Assembly (NCBI RefSeq): GCF_023078355.1
Contig: NZ_CP095552.1
Location: forward strand, 4,588,001 to 4,652,000
Length of the DNA stretch: 64,000 nucleotides
Direction: 5' to 3'
DNA from: Gordonia hongkongensis
GTDB taxonomy: Bacteria > Actinomycetota > Actinomycetes > Mycobacteriales > Mycobacteriaceae
The notes beneath the pieces were generated by a model. The model made no database searches and was not told the DNA's origin. It worked only from the letters and a program-made list of their open reading frames with translations. Numbering within the stretch: position 1 is the first letter of the stretch; the number at the start of each line of letters is the position of its first letter. Both the position numbers and the translations under genes were made by a program. Positions 1 through 8,844 of the stretch are shown here, piece after piece.

Positions 1-119
1 AAGCAGTCGGCTGGGAGATGACGAACGCGGCACTGCCCGCAGTCGCCGGCTCCGAGGATGCCAAGGAGGGCCCGCGCGCATTCGCGGAGAGGCGCGCCCC
101 GGTCTGGCAGGGCCGCTGA
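1..119 (+). CDS. Enoyl-CoA hydratase/isomerase, C-terminal end (partial)
   Basis: The open frame enters from the left edge in phase 3 and stops at a TGA at 117-119. The last 38 residues include [15 protein letters not shown] followed by a final PVWQGR. This is the usual tail of crotonase-family proteins, where a helix reads SEDxxEGxxAFxEKRxPxWxGR. Active-site regions lie outside the window, so substrate is unknown. It is followed by 126 bases with no gene, and the next gene points towards it. Recognition rests on this short tail only. Confidence 0.75.
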   Translation, partial: AVGWEMTNAALPAVAGSEDAKEGPRAFAERRAPVWQGR

Positions 120-245
120 CCGGTCGCGTCCTCCGGGCGGACGGACCACCTGTCCGGACGGCCGAACTGAGGCTGTCGCGAGAGACCCCTGGTAGCGATG
201 CGCCAGGGGCTCCACCCCCTCATCGTGTCGGTCGCCGGGCGCAGG

Positions 246-1106
246 TCAACGCGATACGACGAGACCCATGCCGGTGATCCATTCTTCGACCGGCTGGTAG
301 GCGACGGTGTGCAGCGGCTTCCCGCCGCCGGCGGCGCCCGCTGCGAGCCAGGTTCGCACCTCGTTGGCGCCGACGCCGGCCTGCGCACGCGCGTCGTCGG
401 TGAGTGCGGCGAGTTCGGCACCATCCCACTCGGCCAGCGCATCCAGGAAGGCCCTGTCCCACTCGGGCTTGATCTTCTTCCGCGCGGCCGCGGCGCCCTC
501 GGTGATCACGCGCCGCCGCTCCTCGTCGCTGATGTCGAAGGCATCGAGTTCCAGGCTCGGCGGCGAGTGCGACAGTCCGCCGGTCCCGACGACGAGCACG
601 CGCGCGTCGATCGTGTCGAGAAACCGTCCGACCGCGTCGCCGAACGACAGGACCCGCGCAGCCGACGGCAGCGGCCCGGTCGCACAGTTGATGGGTAGCG
701 GGATGACCGGGTACGCATTCAGGTCTCCGGTCAGATCTCGTAGCGGTTGCGCGAACGCGTGGTCGAGGCCGACCTCCCGACAGATCGAGATGTCGAACTC
801 CGAGTCGAGCAGATGGGCGCCGAGCTCGGCGGCGATGTCAGCCGGAACGTCCAGGCGACCCTCCGCGTGGCCGCCTTCGGGAAGTATCGAGGCCGACAGC
901 GCGACGGCAAAGGTCGGGACGATGTGGCGGAAAGCCCGCCGGTGGTCGCCACCGAACAACACCACGAAGTCGGGGTCGAACTCGGTTACCACGGCGCGTG
1001 CCTCGGCCAGACCCGCCCGGAACTCCGTTCCGAAGACCAGATCGGTGTCGCGCTCCATGCCGGGGCTGTGGCTCGCGCACACCACCAAGCGGTTCTGTTC
1101 GGTCAT
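246..1106 (-). CDS. Class III extradiol dioxygenase, MhpB-like
   Basis: This 286-residue protein is a LigB/MhpB-type ring-cleavage dioxygenase. MhpB uses Fe(II) and O2 to open 2,3-dihydroxyphenylpropionate between C1 and C2. Visible motifs are SHSPG near residue 13, LDHAFAQPL with His116, and GTGGLSHSPP with His180. These match the acid/base histidines (115 and 179) of E. coli MhpB, and the C-terminal PVEEWITGMG is also family-typical. Start ATG is preceded by AGGAG. It stands alone: no mhpA or mhpC lies beside it, and the meta-pathway genes of this window are 43 kb away and use an unrelated VOC dioxygenase. Substrate is therefore inferred; another 2,3-dihydroxy-aromatic acid or a catechol is possible. 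Confidence 0.8.
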   Translation of the reverse strand: MTEQNRLVVCASHSPGMERDTDLVFGTEFRAGLAEARAVVTEFDPDFVVLFGGDHRRAFRHIVPTFAVALSASILPEGGHAEGRLDVPADIAAELGAHLLDSEFDISICREVGLDHAFAQPLRDLTGDLNAYPVIPLPINCATGPLPSAARVLSFGDAVGRFLDTIDARVLVVGTGGLSHSPPSLELDAFDISDEERRRVITEGAAAARKKIKPEWDRAFLDALAEWDGAELAALTDDARAQAGVGANEVRTWLAAGAAGGGKPLHTVAYQPVEEWITGMGLVVSR

Positions 1107-1270
1107 GTCACTCCTCGTCCGTACGCGGTGGGTGGCCCGCCCGCGCGCCGCCCACCGATCAATAGTGACACAGACGTTAGATCAAATACCGAACCCAGTC
1201 GAGAGCGGCTCGGTCATCCCTTGACAGAGGCACACACTCACGATCAAACTAGACGTAACTGTCAGATATT

Positions 1271-1275
1271 GGAGG
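1271..1275 (+). promoter_or_regulatory. Ribosome binding site that fixes the fprB start
   Basis: GGAGG at 1271-1275 directly abuts a TTG at 1276, which is too close to be its start. It lies nine bases before GTG at 1285. The GTG start also gives a protein whose N-terminus aligns residue for residue with mycobacterial FprB, so GTG 1285 is preferred. Confidence 0.75.
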
Positions 1276-1284
1276 TTGACTCAC

Positions 1285-2964
1285 GTGGCTTTTGTGATCC
1301 TGCAAGCTTGTTGCAACGACGCATCGTGCGTCGATGTCTGCCCGGTCAACTGCATCCACCCAACGCCTGACGAACCGGACTTCATGCGGACCGAGATGCT
1401 GCACATCGACCCGCAGACATGCATCGACTGCGGCGCATGTGTGGAGGCCTGCCCCGTCGACGCGATCAAGGCCGAGGACGAACTGGACGACCCGGAGCTC
1501 CCGTTCATCGAGCTCAATGCCGATTACTTCGAACAGCACCCCCTGCAGTCCGGACAACTCGACGTCCCGAAACCGTTGTGGCGCAAAGCGGATTTCTCGG
1601 ATATGCGCGTGGCCATCGTCGGTTCGGGACCGGCCGCGTTCTACGCGGCCGCCGAGCTGATCTCGCTGAAGGGCGTTCAGGTCGACATGTTCGAGCGCCT
1701 GCTCACGCCGTACGGACTGGTGCGCTCAGGGGTCGCCCCCGACCATCCCGGCACGAAGGCGGTCACCGACATCTTCCGGACACTGGAGCGCCGCAAGAAC
1801 TTCAGGCTGCACCTCGGAGTCGAGATCGGCGTCGATCTGACGCACGAGGAGCTGCTCGCCCACAACCACGCGGTCATCTACGCGGTGGGAGCGTCGTCGG
1901 ACCGTCGCCTGGGCATCCCCGGCGAGGACCTCCCGGGCAGTCATACCGCCACCGAGTTCGTCGGCTGGTACAACGGCCACCCCGACTACGCGGACCGGAC
2001 CTATGACCTGAGCGGCGAGCGCGCCGTCATCGTGGGCAACGGCAACGTCGCCCTCGACGTCGCTCGGATTCTGCTCACCGATCCTGATGACCTCGACCGC
2101 ACCGACATAGCCGATCACGCACTCGAGGTGCTGCGCACGAGCAACATCCGCGAGGTCGTGGTCCTCGGCCGCCGCGGTGTCGCACAAGCCGGCTACACCA
2201 ACCCCGAGATGATGGCACTGCGCCATCTTCCGGGCGTCGACCTCGTGATAGACCCGGATGACGTCGAGATCGACCCGGTCACGCAGGGCATCCTCGACGC
2301 CGCCGACACCGAGTCGTCGGTGAAGGCGAAGATCTCCCTGGCCCGCAGGGTTGCCGCGGACGGCGACACAGGCGCGGCGAAACGTCTGGTCCTGCGATAC
2401 CTCTCCTCCCCCACCGAGATCTCCGGGACAGACCACGTCGAGTCGATCAGCATCACACGCAACGAACTGCAACTGACCGAGTCCGGCGGAGTCGTCGCCG
2501 TTCCCACCGACGTCACCGACGCCATCGAGACGACCCTGGTGCTGCGCGCGGTCGGCTACCGCGGCGTTCCGGTCCCCGGAGTGCCGTTCGACGACGCTCG
2601 CGGGGTCATCTCCAACGTCGAGGGCCGGGTCGTCACTCTGCACGGCGGCGAGCCCGTTCAGGGCGTCTACGCCACCGGCTGGGTGAAGCGTGGTCCGTCC
2701 GGTGTCATCGGAACCAACAAGAAATGTGCAGCCGACACCGTGGATCTCCTCCTCCAGGATTACGTCGCCGAAGCTCTTGCCGATCCGCCGCAGGACGCGG
2801 ACTCGTTCGCGGAACTCCTGGCCGAGAGAGCACCCGAAGTCGTCGACTTCGCCGGCTGGACCCTGATCGACAAGGCGGAGAAGGCCGCGGGCAAGCCGCG
2901 TAAGCGACCGCGGGTGAAGTTCGTCGACGTCGATTCGATGAGGGCGGTGGTCCGCGGGGACTGA
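1285..2964 (+). CDS. fprB: Ferredoxin / ferredoxin-NADP+ reductase fusion, FprB type
   Basis: The predicted 559-residue fusion moves electrons between NADPH, FAD and an N-terminal bacterial-type ferredoxin. Residues 1-60 carry two cysteine clusters: CCNDASCVDVCPVNC, and CIDCGACVEACP followed by VDAI. Next comes an adrenodoxin-reductase-like half with an FAD fold (VGSGPAAFYAA), the motif TPYGLVRSGVAPDH, a second dinucleotide fold (GNGNVALDVARI) and the closing GWVKRGPSGVIGTNKKC. These are hallmarks of mycobacterial FprB. It is divergent from the dioxygenase gene and is not in an operon. A role as redox partner for cytochrome P450s is possible, but the P450 in this window has its own reductase. 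Confidence 0.9.
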   Translation: MAFVILQACCNDASCVDVCPVNCIHPTPDEPDFMRTEMLHIDPQTCIDCGACVEACPVDAIKAEDELDDPELPFIELNADYFEQHPLQSGQLDVPKPLWRKADFSDMRVAIVGSGPAAFYAAAELISLKGVQVDMFERLLTPYGLVRSGVAPDHPGTKAVTDIFRTLERRKNFRLHLGVEIGVDLTHEELLAHNHAVIYAVGASSDRRLGIPGEDLPGSHTATEFVGWYNGHPDYADRTYDLSGERAVIVGNGNVALDVARILLTDPDDLDRTDIADHALEVLRTSNIREVVVLGRRGVAQAGYTNPEMMALRHLPGVDLVIDPDDVEIDPVTQGILDAADTESSVKAKISLARRVAADGDTGAAKRLVLRYLSSPTEISGTDHVESISITRNELQLTESGGVVAVPTDVTDAIETTLVLRAVGYRGVPVPGVPFDDARGVISNVEGRVVTLHGGEPVQGVYATGWVKRGPSGVIGTNKKCAADTVDLLLQDYVAEALADPPQDADSFAELLAERAPEVVDFAGWTLIDKAEKAAGKPRKRPRVKFVDVDSMRAVVRGD

Positions 2965-3326
2965 GGTACCTCGCGACACGCCTGTCGTAGCTCCGACGCA
3001 TCGCTACTCACGATCGTCACATATTTCTGACGAAGTGATCATTACTCCGTCAGACGCCGACCATGCTCAAGCGGGCTCACCATCCTCGCTTGACAATGGC
3101 TTTTCTGGGTTCTAGCTCGCTTTATTCCAGACTCTACGGTAACGATTAGGTAACATACGGCGGGAATGCTGGGAGTGACCCGCGCCATAGTCCAGTATCA
3201 AGGTGTCTCATCTGACAGTCCGTACTTTTTATGACTCACCCTCCATCGACGCGGAGTCCGGTACGACGCTCAGTCGAGAAACCCATCTGCGGGCGGAATC
3301 CCTCGTCCCGAACTCAGGAGCACAGC
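2965..3326. other. Intergenic region before the ABC binding-protein gene
   Basis: These 362 bases hold no convincing gene. A short open frame runs into the lipoprotein gene from 3203 onward but has no coding character. The region is noticeably more AT-rich than its neighbours from about 3000 to 3250, as expected for promoters. A possible promoter is listed separately. Confidence 0.5.
3090..3118 (+). promoter_or_regulatory. Possible sigma-70-type promoter for the binding-protein gene
   Basis: TTGACA at 3090-3095 is a perfect -35 hexamer. Seventeen bases later TAGCTC at 3113-3118 is a poor -10. The leader to the start codon would be about 200 bases. A second -10-like TAACAT lies further downstream without a good -35 partner. 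Confidence 0.3.
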
Positions 3327-4595
3327 ATGACGAAATCAAGGACCGGCCGGCGGTTCATCACCACGACCCTCCTGTCGGTCATCCTCACCGCGGGCATGGT
3401 CGCCTGTGGCGGCTCGGATGACGGTGGCGACTCCGCCGCGGAGCCCTCAGCCAATGAGTCGGTGCTGGGCACCCCGAACAAGGCCACCGGTACACCGATC
3501 ACCATCGGGTTCATCAGCGACGGGAAGTCGCAGGCCATCGACGTCAGCGACGAGATCCGTGGCGCCGTCGCCGCGGCCGATTACGCCAACGAGTACCTCG
3601 GCGGAATCGGTGGTCATCCCATCGAGGTCAAGTCGTGCGAAGCGTTGGCTCAACCCGCCGCCGCCGCCGACTGCGCCAACCAGATGGTGCAGGCCGGTGC
3701 CGCCGCCGTGGTCGGTCCCACTCCAGGTGAACTGGACCACCTCATCGACGTCCTGTCGCCAGCCAAGATCCCGCTGGTGGTTCACAGTGGCACCACCCAG
3801 AAGGGCCTCAGCGCGCCGGGCGTGTACTTGCTGACGAACGGCACCGCCTACTTCGCGAGCTCGGCGACGGCGGCAAAGGACGAGGGGCTGAAGAACACCG
3901 TCGGCATCGCCATCGGCGTCCCCGGCGCCGAGGGACCCACCCGCCAGATCGGATCGCTGATCTGGGGCAACGCCGGCCTCGACTTCAGTGTGGTCGGCAT
4001 CCCGCCGGGCACCGCAGACATGACACCGCAGATCAGCGCGGCCGGCGGTGACGCCGACAACTTCTTCGTGATCGGTAACGACAGCTTCTGCACCAGCGCC
4101 TTCAAGGCGATCAAGACAACCAAGCCGAATGCTCCGATCTTCGCGATCGATCGGTGCCTGACGATCGGTGGGGGGAGCTCGATCCCCAACGGCTACGAGG
4201 GCATCAACGTCGCCACCACACTCGATCTGAGCCCGGATGCCCCCGACTCGCAACTCTATTCAGCAGTTCTCGCCAAGTACGGTGACGGCGCGAAGTTCGG
4301 GAATCTCTCGTCGGTCGGTTACGCTCCGATGCTCGGCATGATCAAGGCACTCAACGCGGCAAAGGTCACCGACCCGACGGCGGAGACCGTCATGGCAGCC
4401 ATGAAGACGGCACCGCCGACCGAGTATCCGCTGACCAACGGACTCATGTTCCAGTGCAACGGAGAACAGCTCCCCATCTCCCCCAACATCTGCAGCGCCG
4501 ACGGCCTCCTCGCCAAGGCGACCAAGAACGGCGAACTCACCGATTATCAGAAGGTGACCGTCGATCCCTCGCTCTACGACACACCCGGCGCCTGA
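3327..4595 (+). CDS. ABC transporter substrate-binding lipoprotein, Liv/amide-urea type
   Basis: This 422-residue protein is a periplasmic-binding-fold lipoprotein of the branched-chain amino acid family. Start ATG 3327 was chosen because AGGAG precedes it by six bases and it gives a clean lipoprotein signal: basic TKSRTGRR, a hydrophobic stretch, and the lipobox MVAC with Cys27. The mature part shows ITIGFISDGKSQAI, AAVVGPTPGE and repeated alternating ligand-cradle segments typical of Peripla_BP_6. It faces the permease/ATPase genes 5137-8659 and is separated from them by a strong terminator. It is probably the receptor of that importer. The ligand is not evident; amino acids, amides and small aromatic acids are all used by this family. 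Confidence 0.85.
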   Translation: MTKSRTGRRFITTTLLSVILTAGMVACGGSDDGGDSAAEPSANESVLGTPNKATGTPITIGFISDGKSQAIDVSDEIRGAVAAADYANEYLGGIGGHPIEVKSCEALAQPAAAADCANQMVQAGAAAVVGPTPGELDHLIDVLSPAKIPLVVHSGTTQKGLSAPGVYLLTNGTAYFASSATAAKDEGLKNTVGIAIGVPGAEGPTRQIGSLIWGNAGLDFSVVGIPPGTADMTPQISAAGGDADNFFVIGNDSFCTSAFKAIKTTKPNAPIFAIDRCLTIGGGSSIPNGYEGINVATTLDLSPDAPDSQLYSAVLAKYGDGAKFGNLSSVGYAPMLGMIKALNAAKVTDPTAETVMAAMKTAPPTEYPLTNGLMFQCNGEQLPISPNICSADGLLAKATKNGELTDYQKVTVDPSLYDTPGA

Positions 4596-4619
4596 GCCCT
4601 GACCGACCAGTACGACCCG

Positions 4620-4658
4620 GCGTCGGCCGTCATCCTCGCAAGGGATGGCGGCCGACGC
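4620..4658 (+). terminator. Strong hairpin terminator after the binding-protein gene
   Basis: Arms GCGTCGGCCGTCATCC (4620-4635) and its near-perfect complement (4643-4658) pair over 16 bp with one G-T wobble and a seven-base loop. ATTTC follows, without a long T-run, as is common in high-GC actinobacteria. It lies 25 bases after the stop. Confidence 0.75.
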
Positions 4659-5136
4659 ATTTCACCATTCGTCTCCCGTCGTCCGGGCTGCGCCGGTAGG
4701 CCACCGTGATCTACCCGGTGCCGATCGATCCAGCCAAGCCGGAGTCGCGTGGTTGCCAGGGTCCACCAGCAGGTGAGGTCAGCCACCCCCACTGATCCGG
4801 CCTGGCCGGCGATGGCCGCTCCCGCTCTACCAGATCGGGGTGCCGCGGCGCGCGATCATCGCGCCGGGTCGTGATCGTGCGATGTTTTCGCGGGTGACTC
4901 CGACGGTCTGCACACCGTGCTCGGTGAGGCGGTCGTGATACATCCTGCCAGCCCGCTCACGCGTCTCTGGATCACAGTTCCTCGGTGCACCATACCGGCA
5001 TTCTCCCGATGGGATCACGGCCTCCACCAGCCCCAGGACGGTTCACCGGCCCGGACTCGCTCACCGCACCAGCCGCGGACACGACGATGCCAGTCACCCC
5101 CCACACGGCGGAAGTGACCGGCAGAGCGGGGTCAGA
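4659..5136. other. Non-coding stretch between convergent importer genes
   Basis: No intact gene is visible. On the minus strand at 4827-5027 a short open frame contains APRNCDPETRERAGRMYHDR, which loosely recalls the start of IS3-type OrfA proteins. It lacks the following helix-turn-helix and any partner ORF. It may be a decayed transposase scrap, but the resemblance is too weak to call. Confidence 0.35.
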
Positions 5137-5901
5137 TCAGACGGCCTCGCCCAGGTACGCCTGCTCGAGAAGTGCCGGATTCTTGGCCATCTCACTTGCC
5201 CGGCCGCGCAGACGGACACCGCCATGCACGATCACGAGCGCCTCGTCGGCCACCTCGAGAGCCAGCTGCACATGCTGCTCCACCAGCACCACGACAGCAT
5301 TCGTCTCATCGGCGATACGACGGACGACCGGGAGCAGCTCTTCGACGATGACCGGGGCCAGACCCATGCTCATCTCATCGATCAGCAGCGCCCGCGGATT
5401 CTGGGTCAGCGCACGGGCCACAGCGAGCATCTGCTGCTCGCCACCCGACAGAGACCCCGCGCTGACCTTGATGCGTTTGCCCAGGGCCGGGAACAGCTCT
5501 ATGGCCTCGTCCACACCGAATCCACCGGACCGTTTGGCGATCGCCAGGTTCTCGCGCACGGTCAGCGAGGTGAACAGAGCCCGGTCGTCCGGAACCAGCA
5601 CCAGGCCATGCCGATTGGCCTCCGCGGGACGACCACTGCGCAGCTCTTTGCCCTCCACGATGACCTCCCCTCCCTTGCGTGGCAACAGGCCGGCCAGCGT
5701 GTTCATCAGAGTGGATTTCCCCGCCCCGTTCGGGCCGAGGATCGCGAGCACCGAACCCTCCTGGAGCGAGAAGCCGACATCGCGCACCACCCGGACCGAG
5801 CCGTAGCCGGCCGTCACCTCCCGGCACTCCAGGATCGGGACTCCCGTGGGCACGGCGGCGTCGGAGTCGTTGACGGTGTCGACCGTATTCACGTCAGCCA
5901 T
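5137..5901 (-). CDS. livF: ABC transporter ATPase, LivF-like
   Basis: This 254-residue nucleotide-binding subunit powers Liv-type import. It has Walker A GPNGAGKST, a Q-loop region, the signature SLSGGEQQ, Walker B ALLIDEMSMGLAP and switch histidine in VVLVEQHVQLAL. The phrase LIDEMSMGLAP and the short size are characteristic of LivF rather than LivG. Its start overlaps the end of the permease/ATPase fusion gene by eight bases, so the two are co-translated. With the fused LivG domain it would form the ATPase heterodimer. The N-terminus has about 20 extra residues, and a later start is possible. Confidence 0.9.
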   Translation of the reverse strand: MADVNTVDTVNDSDAAVPTGVPILECREVTAGYGSVRVVRDVGFSLQEGSVLAILGPNGAGKSTLMNTLAGLLPRKGGEVIVEGKELRSGRPAEANRHGLVLVPDDRALFTSLTVRENLAIAKRSGGFGVDEAIELFPALGKRIKVSAGSLSGGEQQMLAVARALTQNPRALLIDEMSMGLAPVIVEELLPVVRRIADETNAVVVLVEQHVQLALEVADEALVIVHGGVRLRGRASEMAKNPALLEQAYLGEAV

Positions 5902-8659
5902 GGACCTGAGCCTCTTTTCCTAGGTATGCGGTGGCAACGGTTCGATTCGCCCGAATCTCCGCCGGAGTACCGGAGGCGATGAGTTCGCCGAAGTTGAGGA
6001 CATGCACTTCGTCGCAGACGTTCAACACGAGATCCATGTCGTGGTCGACCATCAGGATGGTGATCCCGCTGTCCTGTATCTTGCGGAGTCGCTCTCCGAG
6101 CCAACGACTCTCGGTACTGTCGAGACCACCCGCCGGCTCGTCGAGCAGCAGCAGGTTGGGTGAGCCCGCCAGCGCGCGAGCGATTGAGACCAGCTGCCGC
6201 TGTCCCTGCGACAGTTCGCCTGCCGGCCGCTCGGCGATGTCGCTGATGCCGAGGAGGTCGAAGACCTCCGACAGATGACCGAGGTCGCCGTGTTCGGCCT
6301 TGGCGTCGGGACGGTGGACCGCGGCGGTGCGACCGACCTTGACGTTCTCGGTCACGCTCAGGTCGTCGTACAGCTCGATGGCCTGGAAGGTACGGCCGAG
6401 GCCGGCGCGAATCCGGTTGTGCGGCGCGAGTTCACTCAACGACGCGCCCGCCAGTGTCACGTCGCCGGTGTACTCGGCGAATCCGGTGATCGCGTCCATC
6501 AGCGTGGTCTTGCCGGCACCGTTCGGACCGATCAGGCCCACCAGAGCGCCCTTCGGGATCGCGAGCGAGACCTCTGACAGAGCCACCGCACCACCGTATT
6601 TCACCGAGACGTCGGCCAGGACGAGTTCAGGCTCCGCCGACCGATCGACGACCCGCGCTCGTGTCGACGGCCCCACTGCCGGGGCATCGGACCCTGCGTC
6701 CGCGTCCGCTGCCGGCTCGCTCGTATCCGGGATAGCCGCTGCGCGGCGCGTGGCCAACAAGGTGTGGGCCGGTCCGACGATTCCCTCGGGATTCAGGATC
6801 ACGGTGAAGATCAGCAACACACTGGAGATCACCACATACCAGCCGCTGACCGACCACAGCTCGTCGACGACGATGAACAGCAGACCGTTGGCGGCCGTGA
6901 GGCCGGCCAGCACACCGCCGGACACCGAGGTGATTCCGGTCAGATAGACAGTCGCGAACAGGGCGACACCACCCATCGCGGCATAGGAGTTGAACGTCAC
7001 GGTCTGCTGCTGGTAAGCCAGGAGCGACCCGCCGATGCCGGCGATGAACGCACCGATCGCGAAGGCCAGGATCTTCACGCGGACGACACTGACACCGGCA
7101 GCCGCAGCGGATCTCTCATTCGCACGGACCGCCAGCATCTCGGCGCCGAGCCGACTCCGCCGGAGCAGGGCGACGAATACGGCGACCCCCACGAGCACGA
7201 GCAGCACCAGGACGCCGAATGTGACCCGCGGGTAGTCCAGACCTTGTCCGATACCCAGATCCCAACCGAACAGGCTGGGTTCGGGCGCCCTGACCCCCGA
7301 GGCTCCGACGATGTCGACGTTACGGAACCAGATCGCTTCGACTGCGAACGCCATCGCAAGGGTCACCACGGCCACGGTGAGTCCTCGAATCCGTAGCGCG
7401 GGCAACCCGATCAGTACGCCGAGCGCAGCCGCACACAACGCGGCCACGACAGGGGCGATCGGGAACGGTAGATGGAACGTGTTGGCGATCGGCCCGAGTA
7501 GGAAGCCCGCGACACCGGCGATAGTCAGCTGGGCGAGGGAGACCTGACCCGCGTAGCCGGTGACGACCACCGAGGACAACGCGATGATGGCCATGACTAA
7601 GCTGACTATCAGCCCCGTGCGCAGCCGTTCGTCGAGCAACACGAGCGCCAGGACCCCGATGATCGTCATCACCACCGCGGTGGACGCCACATGGTTCGGT
7701 CTCGGCGCCCTGCCGAGGGTCTGCAGGATGATCGCACCGCGGGTCGGCAGCGGCTTCGCACGGATCAGAAGGACGGCCAGGATCAGGATCAGCGGCACAA
7801 GATCCGGCAGGCCCACGGACGGCAGCCAGTCGAATTGGGTTGCCAGATACTGCGCTTCGGACTGAAGCATACCCACGGCCAGACCAGCCAGTACCGCGAC
7901 CACGACGAGATCGAAGCGAGCCAGGATCGCGGCGGCCAGAGCCGGGACGATGAACAGCGTGTAAGCAACCGGCACCAACGGGACGATGGGTGCAATCAGG
8001 ATTCCGGCCAGACCCGCCACCGCCGAACTAAGCATCCAGTTGTAGGCAGCGATCCGGTCGGGCGAGATGCCGCTGACATAAGCACCTCGCTCGGTCTCGG
8101 CCGACGCACGAGTGGCCAGGCCGAACTTCGTGTAGCGGAAGGCCAGAGCCAGCACGATCGCCAGCACCACGATCGTCAGCGCGAAGAAGAACCGATCAGC
8201 AGACAGCTGGAGCTCGCCGGACTGCCAGACGTCAGTCGGGAAGATCGGTTCCACCGAAACCGGATCGGTACCCAGCTTCTGCGCCACCAGTCCCGCGATC
8301 AAGAGGGAGATACCAAGAGCGGCGACTGCGCGGGCCACCAGGGGTGAGGTCCGCAATGGCCGGAAGACGAGCAGGTACAGGACGAGCCCCAGGGCAGCTG
8401 CGATCACGAGCGAGATCGCGATCGCGGGCCACATCCCGATCGGCCCGCCGAGGTCGATCGTGTTGGGGAGCCCCGGGATCAGGATGAGCAACTCACCCTC
8501 GCGCAGGAACGCGTATGTGTACGCGGTGTACAACGCGATGGCGCCCGTCGCGAAGTTGACGACGCCGGAACTGCGGTAGGTGAGGACGACCGCCAGCGCC
8601 AGTGCGCCGAAAACCGCTCCGTTACCTAACCCCAGTAACAAGAACACCAGATGTTGCAT
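5894..8659 (-). CDS. LivH-LivM-LivG fusion: two permeases and an ATPase in one chain
   Basis: About 921 residues combine three normally separate subunits. Residues 1 to about 300 are a LivH-type permease (LVFLLLGLGNGAVFGALALA, then VVNFATGAI). Residues about 330-640 are a LivM-type permease (GYAGQVSLAQLTIAGVAGF, GLPALRIRGLTVAVVTLA). A linker rich in Ala, Asp and Pro leads to a LivG ATPase with GPNGAGKTTL, ELSQGQRQLVSIARAL and LLLLDEPAGGLD. ATG 8659 was preferred over GTG 8677 because it matches the LivH N-terminus; neither has an ideal ribosome site. The gene overlaps livF by eight bases. LivH-LivM and LivM-LivG fusions are known, but a triple fusion is less common. Confidence 0.88.
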   Translation of the reverse strand: MQHLVFLLLGLGNGAVFGALALAVVLTYRSSGVVNFATGAIALYTAYTYAFLREGELLILIPGLPNTIDLGGPIGMWPAIAISLVIAAALGLVLYLLVFRPLRTSPLVARAVAALGISLLIAGLVAQKLGTDPVSVEPIFPTDVWQSGELQLSADRFFFALTIVVLAIVLALAFRYTKFGLATRASAETERGAYVSGISPDRIAAYNWMLSSAVAGLAGILIAPIVPLVPVAYTLFIVPALAAAILARFDLVVVAVLAGLAVGMLQSEAQYLATQFDWLPSVGLPDLVPLILILAVLLIRAKPLPTRGAIILQTLGRAPRPNHVASTAVVMTIIGVLALVLLDERLRTGLIVSLVMAIIALSSVVVTGYAGQVSLAQLTIAGVAGFLLGPIANTFHLPFPIAPVVAALCAAALGVLIGLPALRIRGLTVAVVTLAMAFAVEAIWFRNVDIVGASGVRAPEPSLFGWDLGIGQGLDYPRVTFGVLVLLVLVGVAVFVALLRRSRLGAEMLAVRANERSAAAAGVSVVRVKILAFAIGAFIAGIGGSLLAYQQQTVTFNSYAAMGGVALFATVYLTGITSVSGGVLAGLTAANGLLFIVVDELWSVSGWYVVISSVLLIFTVILNPEGIVGPAHTLLATRRAAAIPDTSEPAADADAGSDAPAVGPSTRARVVDRSAEPELVLADVSVKYGGAVALSEVSLAIPKGALVGLIGPNGAGKTTLMDAITGFAEYTGDVTLAGASLSELAPHNRIRAGLGRTFQAIELYDDLSVTENVKVGRTAAVHRPDAKAEHGDLGHLSEVFDLLGISDIAERPAGELSQGQRQLVSIARALAGSPNLLLLDEPAGGLDSTESRWLGERLRKIQDSGITILMVDHDMDLVLNVCDEVHVLNFGELIASGTPAEIRANRTVATAYLGKEAQVHG

Positions 8660-8844
8660 AGAGACGCCAATCCTCACGGCTGTGCGGTCAAAGGTGACAG
8701 TGATGTTAGATCAAACTGCGATGTACGTCACCCCCTCTGCCCGAATTGACGCATCTCACATTGCGGGGCGGGTCACGCGGGGCGAATTGCGCGACGCAGC
8801 GAGCAGCTATGCTCGCTGCCACAAGAACCCGAATGGAGCAAGTC

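Noticed and set aside
13..1106. Continuation of a beta-oxidation operon from the left edge
   Set aside because: Only the tail of one crotonase is visible, and the next gene is on the opposite strand.
1726..2979. Long minus-strand open frame of about 417 codons opposite fprB
   Set aside because: It is a mirror of the GC-rich third positions of fprB. Its sequence is rich in Asp, Arg, Gly and Val with no motif.
2973..2988. Terminator after fprB
   Set aside because: Only a five-base stem (CGACA/TGTCG) is present, too weak to call.
4827..5027. Short minus-strand frame resembling an IS3 OrfA start
   Set aside because: Only about 20 residues look similar, with no helix-turn-helix, partner ORF or terminal repeats. 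It was kept as a comment in the intergenic entry.
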